Shown here: in pieces, positions 9,289-20,679 of the stretch
Position numbering within the stretch: position 1 is the stretch's first letter
Layout of the letters: the number at the start of each line of letters is the position of its first letter
From: Achromobacter animicus
GTDB taxonomy: Bacteria; Pseudomonadota; Gammaproteobacteria; Burkholderiales; Burkholderiaceae_B
DNA length: 52,111 bases
Direction: 5' to 3'
Assembly (NCBI RefSeq): GCF_902859585.1
Contig: NZ_CADIJM010000024.1
Span: 1-52,111 of the forward strand
The notes under the pieces: generated by a model
Told to the model about the DNA's origin: nothing
Databases searched by the model: none
The model's input: the letters and a program-made list of their open reading frames with translations, nothing else
Translations under genes and position numbers: made by a program

Positions 9289-11310
9289 TCAGCGGCTTCC
9301 GTCGATGTACGGCCGCGCCTGCAGGATCAGGATCTCGTCGCCTTGGACGGCCCATTCGATGTCCTGGTCCGCATTTCCCAGCCGCTTCTTCACCTGCCGT
9401 CCCACGGCGGCCAGGCGCGCGACCAGCGCGTCATTGAGCACCTGCCGGCCGCCCTCGATGGGCACTTCGCGCACGCCGCCGCCCGCGGCGGCCACGAGCT
9501 CCGTGTCCTCGGCCGACCGGCTCAACACCTGCACCGCCTTGGACCAGCTGGAATACATGACCTGCTCGGCCTGGCGCTTGCCTTCCACCACCTTGATGCC
9601 CAGCCCGCGCTTGGCCGACAGATACGTGACGTGTCGGCGCGAGGCATCGAAGGGATCGCGCGTGATCATGACGCCCGAACTGTCCGATGCCGCGGCCAGT
9701 TGCACCAGCACGGCCATGACCACCGCGTCCTGGTTGAAGCCCGCGGCGCGGCGCGCTTCGTAGGCCTCGAAGTTGTAGACCGACGCCCACACCGTCTGCA
9801 CGGCCCGGGCCAGCGCGTCGGCCTGCGTGACGTTCGGCACGGTGGTGTACAGGCCCGCGCCGCTGAAGCCTGGCAGGTCTTCGGAATTGGACGAGCTGCG
9901 CACGAAGACGCCGCGGCCGCCCAGCTGTTTTTTCCAGCGGGCGAGCCAGTCGGCCGACAGGGCGTCGGGCGGTGCGTCGGCGATGTCCTGGCGCAGCTTG
10001 GCCAGTTCCGCGCGCCGCACATTGGCGTCGGACGCGAAGTCGGCCCGTTGTTCCAGCGCCGCCAAGCGGGCAGGCACGCCCAGCTTGTGCATGAACGCCG
10101 CGTACTGGGCAAACGGAATGCAAAAGCCGTCCGGTACGTTGGCCGCGGGCGGCAGCACGGACTTCAACGCGCCCAGGTTCGCCGCCTTGACACCGCAGTA
10201 GCGGCTGTCGCGCGTGGTCATGCCGGACAGCGGCTTGACGGCGCGCACAGACAGATCGGGTTTGGGCAGCGGCGTGGCGGCTTTTGCGGGTGTCGTTGCC
10301 GCTTGGTTGGCATTGACCGCAGGCTGTGCAATGCGTTGCACCCGATAGCCGTTGCTTTCGACAATCAGCTCGACCCACTGGCCGTCATGCTTGCGCAACG
10401 CCGCCACGGCGTCCCGCACATAGGCATTGGGAATGCGCCAGCCCTTGGCCAGCAGGTTCACGTGCGAGAGCAGGGTGGACGGGCGCTGTGTGAGCAGTCC
10501 GGCCACGGGCGTCAGCGCGACGGGCACCTCGTCCAGCACCACGATGTCGGTGGGCGACAGGTCAGGCGTCTCGTCCACGGATTTGACGATGCGCAGCCGG
10601 CCCTGCGCGCGCCCCGTATTCAGCGGCAGGAAGGTCTGCTCGCGCAGCAGCGCCTCTTGCGTGACAACATCCATCCCGGCGCGCTGCGCCGTCTGCTCCT
10701 GCAAGGTGGAATTGCTCTTGAAGCGCAGCGGCTCGTAGAACGTGGCCGCCAGTCGCTGGGCGGTCAGGGTCAGCAGTTCCGGCGTCAGCAGATCGCCTTC
10801 CCAGAATTCAAAGGTGTAGCCCGGCAGGCCGTTCTGCCAGCTCAGCGTGCCGAACAGCAGACGCCGGTTCGGATCCTTGTACTGCGCGATCAGCTTGGCC
10901 TTGTCGCCCGACAGCAGACGCCGCTCGCGCGCGAACGTCTCGTGCAGCCCATAGCGGGGCGTGTGCAGGTAATAGATGCGATCCGCGCGCTGGCGGTCGA
11001 TGACGAACAGCACATGCGGAATCTCCAGCGGCGTGCCGGCGTTGTAGACCCGCGCCAGTTGATCGAATTCGCCCCGGGTCTGGATCTTCTCCAGAAACCG
11101 CGGGCCGCCCCATCGCGCGTCCTCCGCCTTGCGCGCCTCGACCTCGTCGGGGCGCAGGGGGCGGCCGTTTTCGTAGGGGGAGGGTTTGCGGGCGGTTTGG
11201 GCTTGGGCGGAACCGCTGGCGGCGGTCCCCAGCATGCACAGGACGGCCAAGACGATTCGGGATACGCGGGAAAGCGGGAAGTGCTTCGACGACGCACTCA
11301 GGGTGGGCAT
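9289..11310 (-). CDS. Exported PEP/pyruvate-binding dikinase-like protein, glucan-water-dikinase-like order
   Basis: A 673-aa protein with a Sec-type signal peptide (about residues 1-37, cleavage after SAQA). A central swivelling-domain-like segment carries a candidate phospho-histidine in STLLSHVNLLA (H283). After it comes a C-terminal pyruvate phosphate dikinase-type ATP-binding domain (about 358-673). This holds the signature RSSSNSEDLPGFSGAGLY (471-488) and ends in DIEWAVQGDEILILQARPY. The order (His domain before ATP domain) is that of glucan/phosphoglucan, water dikinases and the reverse of PEP synthase. No PEP-binding TIM barrel is present. Export is odd because ATP is not expected in the periplasm. 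ATG 11310 is chosen because it gives the clean signal peptide; an upstream ATG at 11340 is in frame. Substrate unknown. Confidence 0.75.
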   Translation of the reverse strand: MPTLSASSKHFPLSRVSRIVLAVLCMLGTAASGSAQAQTARKPSPYENGRPLRPDEVEARKAEDARWGGPRFLEKIQTRGEFDQLARVYNAGTPLEIPHVLFVIDRQRADRIYYLHTPRYGLHETFARERRLLSGDKAKLIAQYKDPNRRLLFGTLSWQNGLPGYTFEFWEGDLLTPELLTLTAQRLAATFYEPLRFKSNSTLQEQTAQRAGMDVVTQEALLREQTFLPLNTGRAQGRLRIVKSVDETPDLSPTDIVVLDEVPVALTPVAGLLTQRPSTLLSHVNLLAKGWRIPNAYVRDAVAALRKHDGQWVELIVESNGYRVQRIAQPAVNANQAATTPAKAATPLPKPDLSVRAVKPLSGMTTRDSRYCGVKAANLGALKSVLPPAANVPDGFCIPFAQYAAFMHKLGVPARLAALEQRADFASDANVRRAELAKLRQDIADAPPDALSADWLARWKKQLGGRGVFVRSSSNSEDLPGFSGAGLYTTVPNVTQADALARAVQTVWASVYNFEAYEARRAAGFNQDAVVMAVLVQLAAASDSSGVMITRDPFDASRRHVTYLSAKRGLGIKVVEGKRQAEQVMYSSWSKAVQVLSRSAEDTELVAAAGGGVREVPIEGGRQVLNDALVARLAAVGRQVKKRLGNADQDIEWAVQGDEILILQARPYIDGSR

Positions 11311-11459
11311 GGGACGTGGGCCGGCTACGGGAAGCCGCAATCATATCCAACGTTATTGGGGACGCGCCATCGGTGGGTTAAGCGACGGAAGCTCTCCCTC
11401 CGACGTGCGTTAGTCTGATTTCGCCTCGATCGGGAATGTGTGAGGGGGCAGAGCGCAAT

Positions 11460-11894
11460 ATGCTGGCGCCTGCCATGCTGACCTATCCCTACACGTTGAC
11501 TCCCGATACGAACGGCACCTTTCTGGTGCTGTTTCCGGATTTTCCGGAAGCGACGAGCGTCGGCGAGGATGAGCAAGATGCGCAGGTGAACGCGCCGGAA
11601 GCGCTTGAGGCGGCATTGGAGATCTATTTCGATGAACGTCGCTTGATCCCGATGCCGTCGGAGAAAACGTCATCGCCGTATGCGGTCACCTTGCCGGCGG
11701 TCGTTACCAGCAAGGTGTTTCTGTCGAATGAAATGATTCGCCAAGGCGTGCGCAAAGCCGAGATGGCTCGCAGGCTTGGCGTTCATACGCCGCAAGTGGA
11801 TCGATTGCTGAATCTGCGGCACGGGTCGCGGATCGAACAGGTGGAGGCGGCGCTTGGAAAACTCGGCCGCCGGCTGGAAGTTTCCATCGTGTAG
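11460..11894 (+). CDS. hicB: HicB-family antitoxin-like protein, no HicA partner
   Basis: A 144-aa protein with an N-terminal HicB RNase-H-like fold (TYPYTLTPDTNGTFLVLFPDFPEATSVG, about residues 8-35). A C-terminal helix-turn-helix (NEMIRQGVRKAEMARRLGVHTPQVDRLL) normally binds the hicAB operator. In type II toxin-antitoxin loci a small hicA mRNA interferase gene lies directly beside hicB. Here about 150 bp separate this gene from the divergent dikinase and no HicA-like frame is visible on either side, so it looks solitary. Start ATG 11460 follows GAGGGGG at 11442-11448; ATG 11475 (MLTYPY) is a credible alternative. A solitary HicB may act as a regulator. Confidence 0.75.
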   Translation: MLAPAMLTYPYTLTPDTNGTFLVLFPDFPEATSVGEDEQDAQVNAPEALEAALEIYFDERRLIPMPSEKTSSPYAVTLPAVVTSKVFLSNEMIRQGVRKAEMARRLGVHTPQVDRLLNLRHGSRIEQVEAALGKLGRRLEVSIV

Positions 11895-11965
11895 GCGGGA
11901 GAACCGTTGCGCGGGCTAATCCGACGCCTCGACGTTTCGGCCAGCCGCGCATCACTGGCCCATCA

Positions 11966-12403
11966 TCACCCTCCCATCACCACCCGCCCAAATTCCTCCG
12001 GCGAGGGGCTTTCGGGCCAGCTCGGCACGTCAGCGGGCAAGTTCAGCCAAGCGTGTTTACGCCGGGTCCAGATATGCGCGGCCGGCGTCAGCTCGGCTGC
12101 TTCATCCAGCGTGCCGGCGCGCAACACCCGCATCCCGGGCGCGGCCTCGGTCGTGTTGAAGATGCGCGTGTGGCAGCACGCGCACAGAAACTGGCAAGAC
12201 CGCTTTCCCTCGTGTTCATGGCGGTATTCATCGAGCGCACCGGTTATGCTCATCGCCGTTTCCGGCAGCAGCAGGTGCAGCCCGAAGGCGCTGCCGCTCC
12301 AGCGTTGGCAGTTCTGGCAATGGCAGGCGTAGACCATCGGCTTGCCGGCCGGATCGATCGAGTAGCGGACGGCGCCGCAGCGGCATTGGCCGGTCAGGGT
12401 CAT
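11966..12403 (-). CDS. GFA-family (glutathione-dependent formaldehyde-activating-like) zinc protein
   Basis: A 145-aa protein of the CENP-V/GFA fold. The zinc-binding cysteines lie in CRCGAVRYS near the start, CHCQNCQRWSGSAFG (about residues 27-41) and CACCHTRIF (about 73-81), the standard pattern of the family. Despite the name, most members have no proven role in formaldehyde metabolism, and no formaldehyde dehydrogenase lies nearby. The gene is divergent from a LysR-family regulator (97-bp gap), so that regulator is a candidate controller. The final VVMGG is immediately followed by the stop at 11966. Confidence 0.85.
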   Translation of the reverse strand: MTLTGQCRCGAVRYSIDPAGKPMVYACHCQNCQRWSGSAFGLHLLLPETAMSITGALDEYRHEHEGKRSCQFLCACCHTRIFNTTEAAPGMRVLRAGTLDEAAELTPAAHIWTRRKHAWLNLPADVPSWPESPSPEEFGRVVMGG

Positions 12404-12499
12404 GAACGGGTTCCTTCAACTTCAATGGAGTGCGACAGGATGCCCGGGATGCCGGCCGCTGGGAACCGCCATAATGAACCATCCGTTAGCAGATTTTGT

Positions 12500-13426
12500 A
12501 TGAGCATTGATTCTCTCGACTGGGAAAGCCAGCGCGTCTTTCTAGCCGTGCTGCGCACCGGCAGCCTGTCGGGCGCGGCCCGGATGCTGGGCATTGCGCA
12601 GGCCACCGCCCGCCGCCGCATCGAAAAGCTGGAAGGCAGTGTAGGCGTGAGCCTCTTTCTGCGGACCCCGGCCGGGCTGCAACCCACGGACGCCGCGCGC
12701 GAACTGGGCGAGCATGTCGAGGCCATGGACGCGGCGGCGCGAGCGTTCAGCCGGCGGGCCGGGGAGGGGGCGGATGCGGCCGAAGGCGTCGTGCGCATCA
12801 CCAGCAGCGAGTTGCTGGGCGTGGAGGTGCTGCCGCCGATGCTGCTGAAAATCCGCCAGACGCTGCCGGCCGTGCGGCTGGAGCTGAGCGTGCAGGACCG
12901 GTTGGAGGCCTTGCCCCGGCAGGAAGCGGATATCGCGGTCCGGCTGCTGCGTCCCAGCGAAGCCAACGTGGTGGCGCGGCGCGCCGGCGCGCTGCGGGTC
13001 GGGCTGTTCGCCACGGCGGACTGCATCCAGGCGCATGGGCTCCCGCAAACCCGCGACGACTTGCGGCACATGCCGATGATCGGCCCCGACCGCCGCCTGG
13101 CCGACCGGCGCGTGCTGGCCGAGCAGGGCGTGATCGACGCCGACCAGCCGTTCGCCATTGCTTGCGACCACCACGTGGCGCAGTTTGCCGCTTTGAAGGC
13201 GGGCCTCGGCGTGGGCGTATGTCCGCGTCAGCTCGCGAAGCCGCTCGGACTGGTTCCGGTGCTGGCGCAGGAAATCGGTTTTGACGTCGATGTCTGGATT
13301 GCCATGCACGGCGATCTGCGGCGCGTGAAGCGGGTGGCGGGCGTTTTCGATGCGTTGGCCCGGGAACTGGACGGCTGGTTGGCGGAACAGAAACAACAAG
13401 GCCCCCGGGAAGGGGGCCTTGCATGA
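12500..13426 (+). CDS. LysR-family transcriptional regulator
   Basis: A 308-aa regulator with an N-terminal winged helix (LDWESQRVFLAVLRTGSLSG, then ARMLGIAQATARRRIEKLE). The effector-binding domain runs from about residue 90 (GVVRITSSELLGVEVLPPML). The DNA-binding helix has TARRRIEKLE in place of the more usual TVSRQIRRLE. It is divergent from the GFA-family gene. The last codons overlap a perfect hairpin (13398-13420) that looks like the terminator of the convergent argH. The start is ATG 12500; the frame is open further upstream but that stretch overlaps the opposing gene. Ligand unknown. Confidence 0.88.
   Translation: MSIDSLDWESQRVFLAVLRTGSLSGAARMLGIAQATARRRIEKLEGSVGVSLFLRTPAGLQPTDAARELGEHVEAMDAAARAFSRRAGEGADAAEGVVRITSSELLGVEVLPPMLLKIRQTLPAVRLELSVQDRLEALPRQEADIAVRLLRPSEANVVARRAGALRVGLFATADCIQAHGLPQTRDDLRHMPMIGPDRRLADRRVLAEQGVIDADQPFAIACDHHVAQFAALKAGLGVGVCPRQLAKPLGLVPVLAQEIGFDVDVWIAMHGDLRRVKRVAGVFDALARELDGWLAEQKQQGPREGGLA
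13398..13420 (-). terminator. argH terminator, lying inside the 3' end of the LysR gene
   Basis: A perfect 9-bp stem, AAGGCCCCC (13398-13406) with GGGGGCCTT (13412-13420), has a 5-base loop. Read on the minus strand it is followed by TTGTTGTTTCTGTT, a U-rich tail, so it fits an intrinsic terminator for argH. On the plus strand no T tract follows. The structure encodes the last residues of the LysR protein, a compact convergent arrangement. Confidence 0.75.
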
Positions 13427-13474
13427 CTGACCTTGACGCGGGCCGGGGATACCGGCTTCAACGACCGGTCTCAA

Positions 13475-13496
13475 GGACGGGCCTCACAGCCCGTCC
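13475..13496 (-). terminator. Second hairpin between argH and the LysR gene
   Basis: An 8-bp perfect stem, GGACGGGC (13475-13482) with GCCCGTCC (13489-13496), has a CTCACA loop, 18 bp beyond the argH stop. No T-run follows on either strand. It may be an auxiliary pause or mRNA-protecting hairpin ahead of the main terminator. Confidence 0.4.
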
Positions 13497-13513
13497 GCAG
13501 CCCGCAGCGGCAA

Positions 13514-14935
13514 TCAGCCTTCCGCCGTTTCCGCCAGAACGCGCTGGGCTTCTTCAGCCACGCGCTCGGGAGCGGTGCCGCCCACATGCTTGCGCGCGGC
13601 AACCGAACCTTCCAGCGTCAGCACCTGATGCACGTCTTCGGTGATGCTGGGGTGGTAGGCCGTGAGTTCGGCGGTGGACAGGTCGGCCAGATCGCAGCCG
13701 CGCTGTTCGCAATCCCGCACGGCGTGGGCCACGACCTCGTGGGCGTCGCGGAAGGGCACGCCGCGCTTGACCAGGTAGTCGGCCAGATCGGTGGCGGTGG
13801 CAAAGCCTTGCAGCGCAGCGGCGCGCATGTTGTCGGCCTTGACCTTGATGCCGCCAGCCATGTCCGCGAAGATCGTCAGCGTGTCGCGCAGCGTGTCGGC
13901 GGTGTCGAACAGGCCTTCCTTGTCTTCCTGGTTGTCCTTGTTGTAGGCCAGGGGCTGGCCCTTCATCAGGGTCAGCAGGGCGACCAGATTGCCGTTGACG
14001 CGGCCGGTCTTGCCACGGGCAAGTTCAGGCACGTCGGGGTTCTTTTTCTGCGGCATGATCGAGCTGCCGGTGCAGAAGCGGTCGGCCAGGTCGATGAAGC
14101 CCACGCGCGGGCTCATCCAGAGCACCAGCTCTTCGGACAGCCGCGAAACGTGCGTCATGATCAGCGCGCCGGCGGCGCAGAATTCGATGGCGAAGTCGCG
14201 GTCGGAGACGGCGTCCAGCGAATTGCGGCACACGCCTTCAAAGCCCAGGGTCTTGGCGACGCGTTCGCGGTCGATAGGGAACGACGTGCCGGCCAGGGCG
14301 GCGGCGCCCAGCGGCAGGCGGTTCACGCGGCGGCGGCAATCGGCCAGGCGCTCGGCGTCGCGGCCGAACATTTCGGCGTACGCCAGCAGGTGATGGCCGA
14401 AGGTGACGGGCTGGGCGACTTGCAGGTGCGTGAAGCCCGGCATGATGGTGCCGGCGTTTTCCAGCGCGACCGTGGCCAGCGCGTGGCGCAACTGGCGCAG
14501 CAGGACCTGCAGCGTGTCGATTTCGTCACGCAGCCACAGGCGGATGTCGGTGGCGACCTGGTCGTTGCGCGAACGGCCGGTGTGCAGGCGCTTGCCCGCG
14601 TCGCCCACCAGTTCCACCAGGCGCTTTTCGATGTTCAGGTGGACGTCTTCCAGGTCGAGCAGCCACTGGAACGAGCCGGCGTCGATTTCGGACAGGATCT
14701 GGGTCATGCCGCGCTGGATGTCGGCCAGATCCTGGGCGCCGATGATGCCCTGGGCGGCCAGCATGTCCGCATGCGCGAGCGAGCCCTGGATGTCGTGGCG
14801 CGCCAGGCGCTTGTCGAAATCCACGGACGCCGTGTAGCGTTTGACGAGTTCGGAAACCGGCTCGGAGAACCGGGCGGACCAGGCCTGCGCCTTGTTGGCG
14901 AACTGGTTTTGATCGGGGGAGGGAGTCTTTGCCAT
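13514..14935 (-). CDS. argH: Argininosuccinate lyase
   Basis: Catalyses the last step of arginine synthesis, splitting argininosuccinate into arginine and fumarate. The 473-aa protein has the fumarase/aspartase-superfamily signature [12 protein letters not shown] (about residues 290-301), whose serine is the catalytic base. It also has the [18 protein letters not shown] block and the N-terminal [19 protein letters not shown] typical of ArgH. Length is standard. It stands alone, divergent from the mechanosensitive channel gene (136-bp gap), with a hairpin terminator downstream. No other arg genes are in the window, as usual for betaproteobacteria. Confidence 0.97.
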   Translation of the reverse strand: MAKTPSPDQNQFANKAQAWSARFSEPVSELVKRYTASVDFDKRLARHDIQGSLAHADMLAAQGIIGAQDLADIQRGMTQILSEIDAGSFQWLLDLEDVHLNIEKRLVELVGDAGKRLHTGRSRNDQVATDIRLWLRDEIDTLQVLLRQLRHALATVALENAGTIMPGFTHLQVAQPVTFGHHLLAYAEMFGRDAERLADCRRRVNRLPLGAAALAGTSFPIDRERVAKTLGFEGVCRNSLDAVSDRDFAIEFCAAGALIMTHVSRLSEELVLWMSPRVGFIDLADRFCTGSSIMPQKKNPDVPELARGKTGRVNGNLVALLTLMKGQPLAYNKDNQEDKEGLFDTADTLRDTLTIFADMAGGIKVKADNMRAAALQGFATATDLADYLVKRGVPFRDAHEVVAHAVRDCEQRGCDLADLSTAELTAYHPSITEDVHQVLTLEGSVAARKHVGGTAPERVAEEAQRVLAETAEG

Positions 14936-15071
14936 GATGGCCGGGATTATAGGGCCTCGCGCCGCGCCGGGTAATGCCGGGGCCGGTTATGCGGGGCCGG
15001 AACCCGCGATCGGGGCGAGTTGTCGGATAATCCCCGGTTAGTTTCAAGACCTGAAAAGCGAGTACGGATCC

Positions 15072-16439
15072 ATGCCCCTGGAATGGGAAGAGCTAGTCAC
15101 CCAACTTGATACCCACATGCCGCGGGAGATCTGGGCGCAGACGCTGATCGGGATCGGCGTGCTTATCCTGACCGCGTTGTTCGTGCAGTGGGTCGTCGCC
15201 CGCGTCGTCCTCTTGCTGGCACACCGGCTGCTGGTCGCCAGCGGCCGCGTCGACTGGGACAAGGCGCTGCAGCGCCGCCGGGCGTATCAGAACCTTTGGT
15301 ACGCGGTGCCGTTTGCAGTGGTGTCCGTGGGCATCGACCTGGTGCCCCATGCCGAACGGGCGGTCAGCATCGTCGGCCGGCTGGCGCACGCGGGCGCCTG
15401 GATCTGCGTGTTCATTGCGTTTTCGGGCGTGCTGAGCGCCTGGCAGGACACCTATTCGGCCACGACCCGCGCGCAGACCCGCTCCATCAAGGGCTACATC
15501 CAGATCGGCAAGCTGATTCTTGCGGCGGTATGCACCGTTCTGGTGCTTTCCATTCTGATCGACCGGTCGCCGCTGTGGATGATTTCCGGCCTGGGCGCGC
15601 TGTCCGCGGTGCTGTTGTTGGTGTTCAAGGACACGCTGCTGTCGCTCGTGGCCAGCACGCAGCTCACCAGCAACGACATGCTGCGCATCGGCGACTGGAT
15701 TGAGATGCCGCAATGCAACGCCGACGGCTTCGTCAAGGACATCGCGCTGCATACCGTCAAGGTGCAGAACTGGGACAACACCGTCACCACGGTGCCGACC
15801 TACAAGCTGTTCTCGGAAAGCTACCGCAACTACCGGCATATGTTCGAATCGGGCGGCCGGCGCATCAAGCGCACCATCCGAATCGACGCCGCCAGCGTGC
15901 GATTCCTGGCCGACGACGAGCCGCAGCGCCTGATGAAGTTCCGGCTGCTGCACGACTACCTGCAGACCAAGACCCAGGACATCGTCCAGGCCAACCAGAC
16001 GCTGGGCGAACTGGCCAGCGTGCCCGCCAACCGGCGCCGGCTGACCAACATCGGCACGCTGCGCGCCTACGCGCTGGCTTACCTGAAGCAGAATCCCGAG
16101 ATCCGCCAGGACATGGCGATGATGGTGCGCATGATGGAGCCCACGTCCGAGGGCATTCCGGTCGAGGTCTATTGCTTTACCGCCGTGACCGCCTGGGTCG
16201 AGTACGAACGCATCCAGGGCGACGTCTTCGACCATCTCCTGGCGATTCTGCCGGAGCTGGGCCTGCGCCTGTACCAGCAGCCGTCCGGGGCGGACATCGG
16301 CGCGATGGGCAGTTACCTGCGCGACAGCGCCATCCAGGCGGCGCTGTCCGCCGAGCGCGACCGGCAGGGGCCTGTCGTGGACGGCGACGCGGCCCTGCCG
16401 TTCGAGCGGGGGCTGACGGACGGCAATATGCCGCGTTAG
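15072..16439 (+). CDS. MscS-family mechanosensitive channel, YbdG-like
   Basis: A 455-aa inner-membrane protein resembling the E. coli miniconductance channel YbdG (MscM). Five hydrophobic stretches fill roughly residues 20-190. The pore-lining helix and beta domain follow: ISGLGALSAVLLLVFKDTLL, NDMLRIGDWIEMP and VKVQNWDNTVTTVPTYKL. The C-terminal part, with GGRRIKRTIRID and the TNIGTLRAYALAYLK and VYCFT...WVEYERIQGDVFDHLLAI segments, matches the YbdG subgroup rather than small MscS. The role is release of solutes or sensing on osmotic downshift. It is monocistronic by appearance, with nadE starting 125 bp later. Confidence 0.9.
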   Translation: MPLEWEELVTQLDTHMPREIWAQTLIGIGVLILTALFVQWVVARVVLLLAHRLLVASGRVDWDKALQRRRAYQNLWYAVPFAVVSVGIDLVPHAERAVSIVGRLAHAGAWICVFIAFSGVLSAWQDTYSATTRAQTRSIKGYIQIGKLILAAVCTVLVLSILIDRSPLWMISGLGALSAVLLLVFKDTLLSLVASTQLTSNDMLRIGDWIEMPQCNADGFVKDIALHTVKVQNWDNTVTTVPTYKLFSESYRNYRHMFESGGRRIKRTIRIDAASVRFLADDEPQRLMKFRLLHDYLQTKTQDIVQANQTLGELASVPANRRRLTNIGTLRAYALAYLKQNPEIRQDMAMMVRMMEPTSEGIPVEVYCFTAVTAWVEYERIQGDVFDHLLAILPELGLRLYQQPSGADIGAMGSYLRDSAIQAALSAERDRQGPVVDGDAALPFERGLTDGNMPR

Positions 16440-16563
16440 GGACAAGGGCGCGGAGGCACGCCGCCGCCAGAGGGCCGTGAGATAATCCGGCGGTTGTTTC
16501 CAGGGCCTACGAACTCCCGGGCCCCAGGCAAAACCCCCAGCGAAACTCCAGGCGAAATCCCCG

Positions 16564-19165
<2,602 letters not shown>

Positions 19166-19178
19166 TCCTCATCTTTCA

Positions 19179-19202
19179 CGGGCCGCGCAATGATGCGGCC
19201 CG
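19179..19202 (+). terminator. Hairpin terminator of the PII gene
   Basis: An 8-bp stem, CGGGCCGC (19179-19186) with GCGGCCCG (19195-19202), has an 8-base loop, 13 bp past the stop codon. TATCGATTT follows. The 3' arm also forms the first bases of a 15-bp tandem repeat. Confidence 0.65.
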
Positions 19203-19258
19203 TATCGATTTGGGTCCTATCCAGCTGGGTCGTATCAATTGGGCCCGTATCCTTTTGA
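19199..19258. repeat. Four-copy 15-bp degenerate tandem repeat between glnB and gspF
   Basis: Units start at 19199, 19214, 19229 and 19244. Each has a (c/g)(c/t)c(g/c)TATC core followed by a variable five to eight bases and GGG or TGG. The array lies in the convergent gap beyond the gspF stop codon. Read on the minus strand in one frame it would encode a five-residue repeat, but that frame is not gspF. The period is the same as in the array upstream of gspG. Confidence 0.6.
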
Positions 19259-19297
19259 CTTGTACCCCGGCCGCCCGCACTTCCGCGGCCCGCATCC

Positions 19298-20503
19298 CTA
19301 CCTGATCAACTGGTTCATCTCCAGGATCGGCATCATCACCGCCAGCACGATCAGCAGGACGAATCCCCCCATCAGCAATATCAGCGCCGGCTCCAGCAGG
19401 GCCGTCATCGCCATCGCGCGCCGTTCCAGGTCGCGCGACAGGTTCTGCGCGCCCCGGTCCAACAGCTCGGGCAGGCGGCCGGTCTTTTCGCCGCTGGCGA
19501 TCAGGTGCACCAGCAGCGAAGGAAAGACCTTCTGCGCGCCGAGCGATGACGACAGCGCCGCGCCTTCGCGCACCCGGGCGGCGGCTTCGTCCACCGCCAG
19601 GCGCAGCACATCGTTGCTGAGCGTGCGGCGCGCCGCCTCCAGCGCGGTCAGCAGGGCCACGCCGCTGCCCGACAGGATGGCAAGCGTGGACGCGAAGCGC
19701 GCGGCATTCACCCCCAGCACGAATCGACCGGCCAGCGGCAGTCGCAGCACGCGCGCATGCCAGGCCCGCCGCGCGGCCGGCGCGCGCAGCGTGTAGCGCC
19801 ACAACGCGATGACCGCGACGATGGCGATGCCGGTCACCGCGCCCCATTCGCGCACGTAATCCGACAGGCCCAGCATCACGCGCGTCAGCAGCGGCAGTTC
19901 CTGCTTGGCCTGGCTGAAGGCCGACACCACCTGCGGCACCACATAGCCCAGCAGGAAGATGACGATGACCACCGACACGCTGGCCACCACCGCCGGGTAG
20001 ATGAACGCCGTCATGACCTTGCTACGCAGGGTGTTGCGTTCCTCGATGTAGTCGGCCAGCTTTTCCATCACCTGCGCGAGATCGCCCGATTCTTCGCCCG
20101 CGCCGATCAGCGCGCGGTAGATCTCGGGAAAGTCGCGCGGCCGCGAGGCCAATGCGGCCGACAGGCGATGGCCGGCGCGCACGTCGTCGCGCACGCCACC
20201 CAGCGTGGCGGCGATGTGCTTTTTTTCGGCCTGTTCGAGCGTGGCGCTGAGCGCCGCGTCCAGCGGCAGCCGCGCGGCCAGCAGACTGGCGAGCTGTCGC
20301 GTCAGCCACGCAAGGTCGGCGTCCGACAGGCGAGTGCGCAGCGCCGCGCCCATGCCTTCGGCGCGCGCCGCCAGCGAGGTCGACAGGGGCAACAGGCCAC
20401 GCCCGCGCAACTGGTTGCGGGCGCCGCGCTCGGAGTCGGCGTCGATCGTGCCGCGCACGATTTTGCCGAGCGCGTCGGTGGCTTCATAGCGAAAGGAAGG
20501 CAT
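19298..20503 (-). CDS. gspF: Type II secretion inner-membrane protein GspF
   Basis: A 401-aa polytopic platform protein of the T2SS. It starts MPSFRYEATDALGKIVRGTIDADS, the usual GspF opening, at ATG 20503. Two copies of the T2SSF domain are visible, each with an LxxLLxxGxxLxxAL-type helix bundle. Three membrane spans lie at about 165-195, 215-235 and 370-398, the last ending EMNQLIR. It faces away from gspD across a 176-bp divergent gap and is separated from the other minus-strand gsp genes by more than 8 kb. In most systems gspF directly follows gspE, so the order here is rearranged. Confidence 0.94.
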   Translation of the reverse strand: MPSFRYEATDALGKIVRGTIDADSERGARNQLRGRGLLPLSTSLAARAEGMGAALRTRLSDADLAWLTRQLASLLAARLPLDAALSATLEQAEKKHIAATLGGVRDDVRAGHRLSAALASRPRDFPEIYRALIGAGEESGDLAQVMEKLADYIEERNTLRSKVMTAFIYPAVVASVSVVIVIFLLGYVVPQVVSAFSQAKQELPLLTRVMLGLSDYVREWGAVTGIAIVAVIALWRYTLRAPAARRAWHARVLRLPLAGRFVLGVNAARFASTLAILSGSGVALLTALEAARRTLSNDVLRLAVDEAAARVREGAALSSSLGAQKVFPSLLVHLIASGEKTGRLPELLDRGAQNLSRDLERRAMAMTALLEPALILLMGGFVLLIVLAVMMPILEMNQLIR

Positions 20504-20679
20504 GACTGTAATAAAGCGGGAGCACCTGCCGAAATCGCCAAGAGCCCCGAATTTAAAGGGTTTCCAGCCCGTTACCTTGCCTTGGAAATATGACCGTAGT
20601 GTTGCAGTCACACCCCGTATACTCCGACGCGCTTTCACGTTTTCTCAAACGATTTCACGTCTCGGGCAACTATTTCGTC

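Noticed and set aside
8947-11418. Plus-strand open frame of more than 800 codons across the dikinase-like gene
   Set aside because: Its product is a low-information Arg/Gln/Gly-rich shadow that starts inside lpdV. The minus strand has a coherent signal peptide and dikinase motifs.
11311-11459. A hicA toxin gene upstream of hicB
   Set aside because: The gap is too short, and none of its frames shows the double-stranded-RNA-binding fold residues or the conserved GSHH-type motif of HicA.
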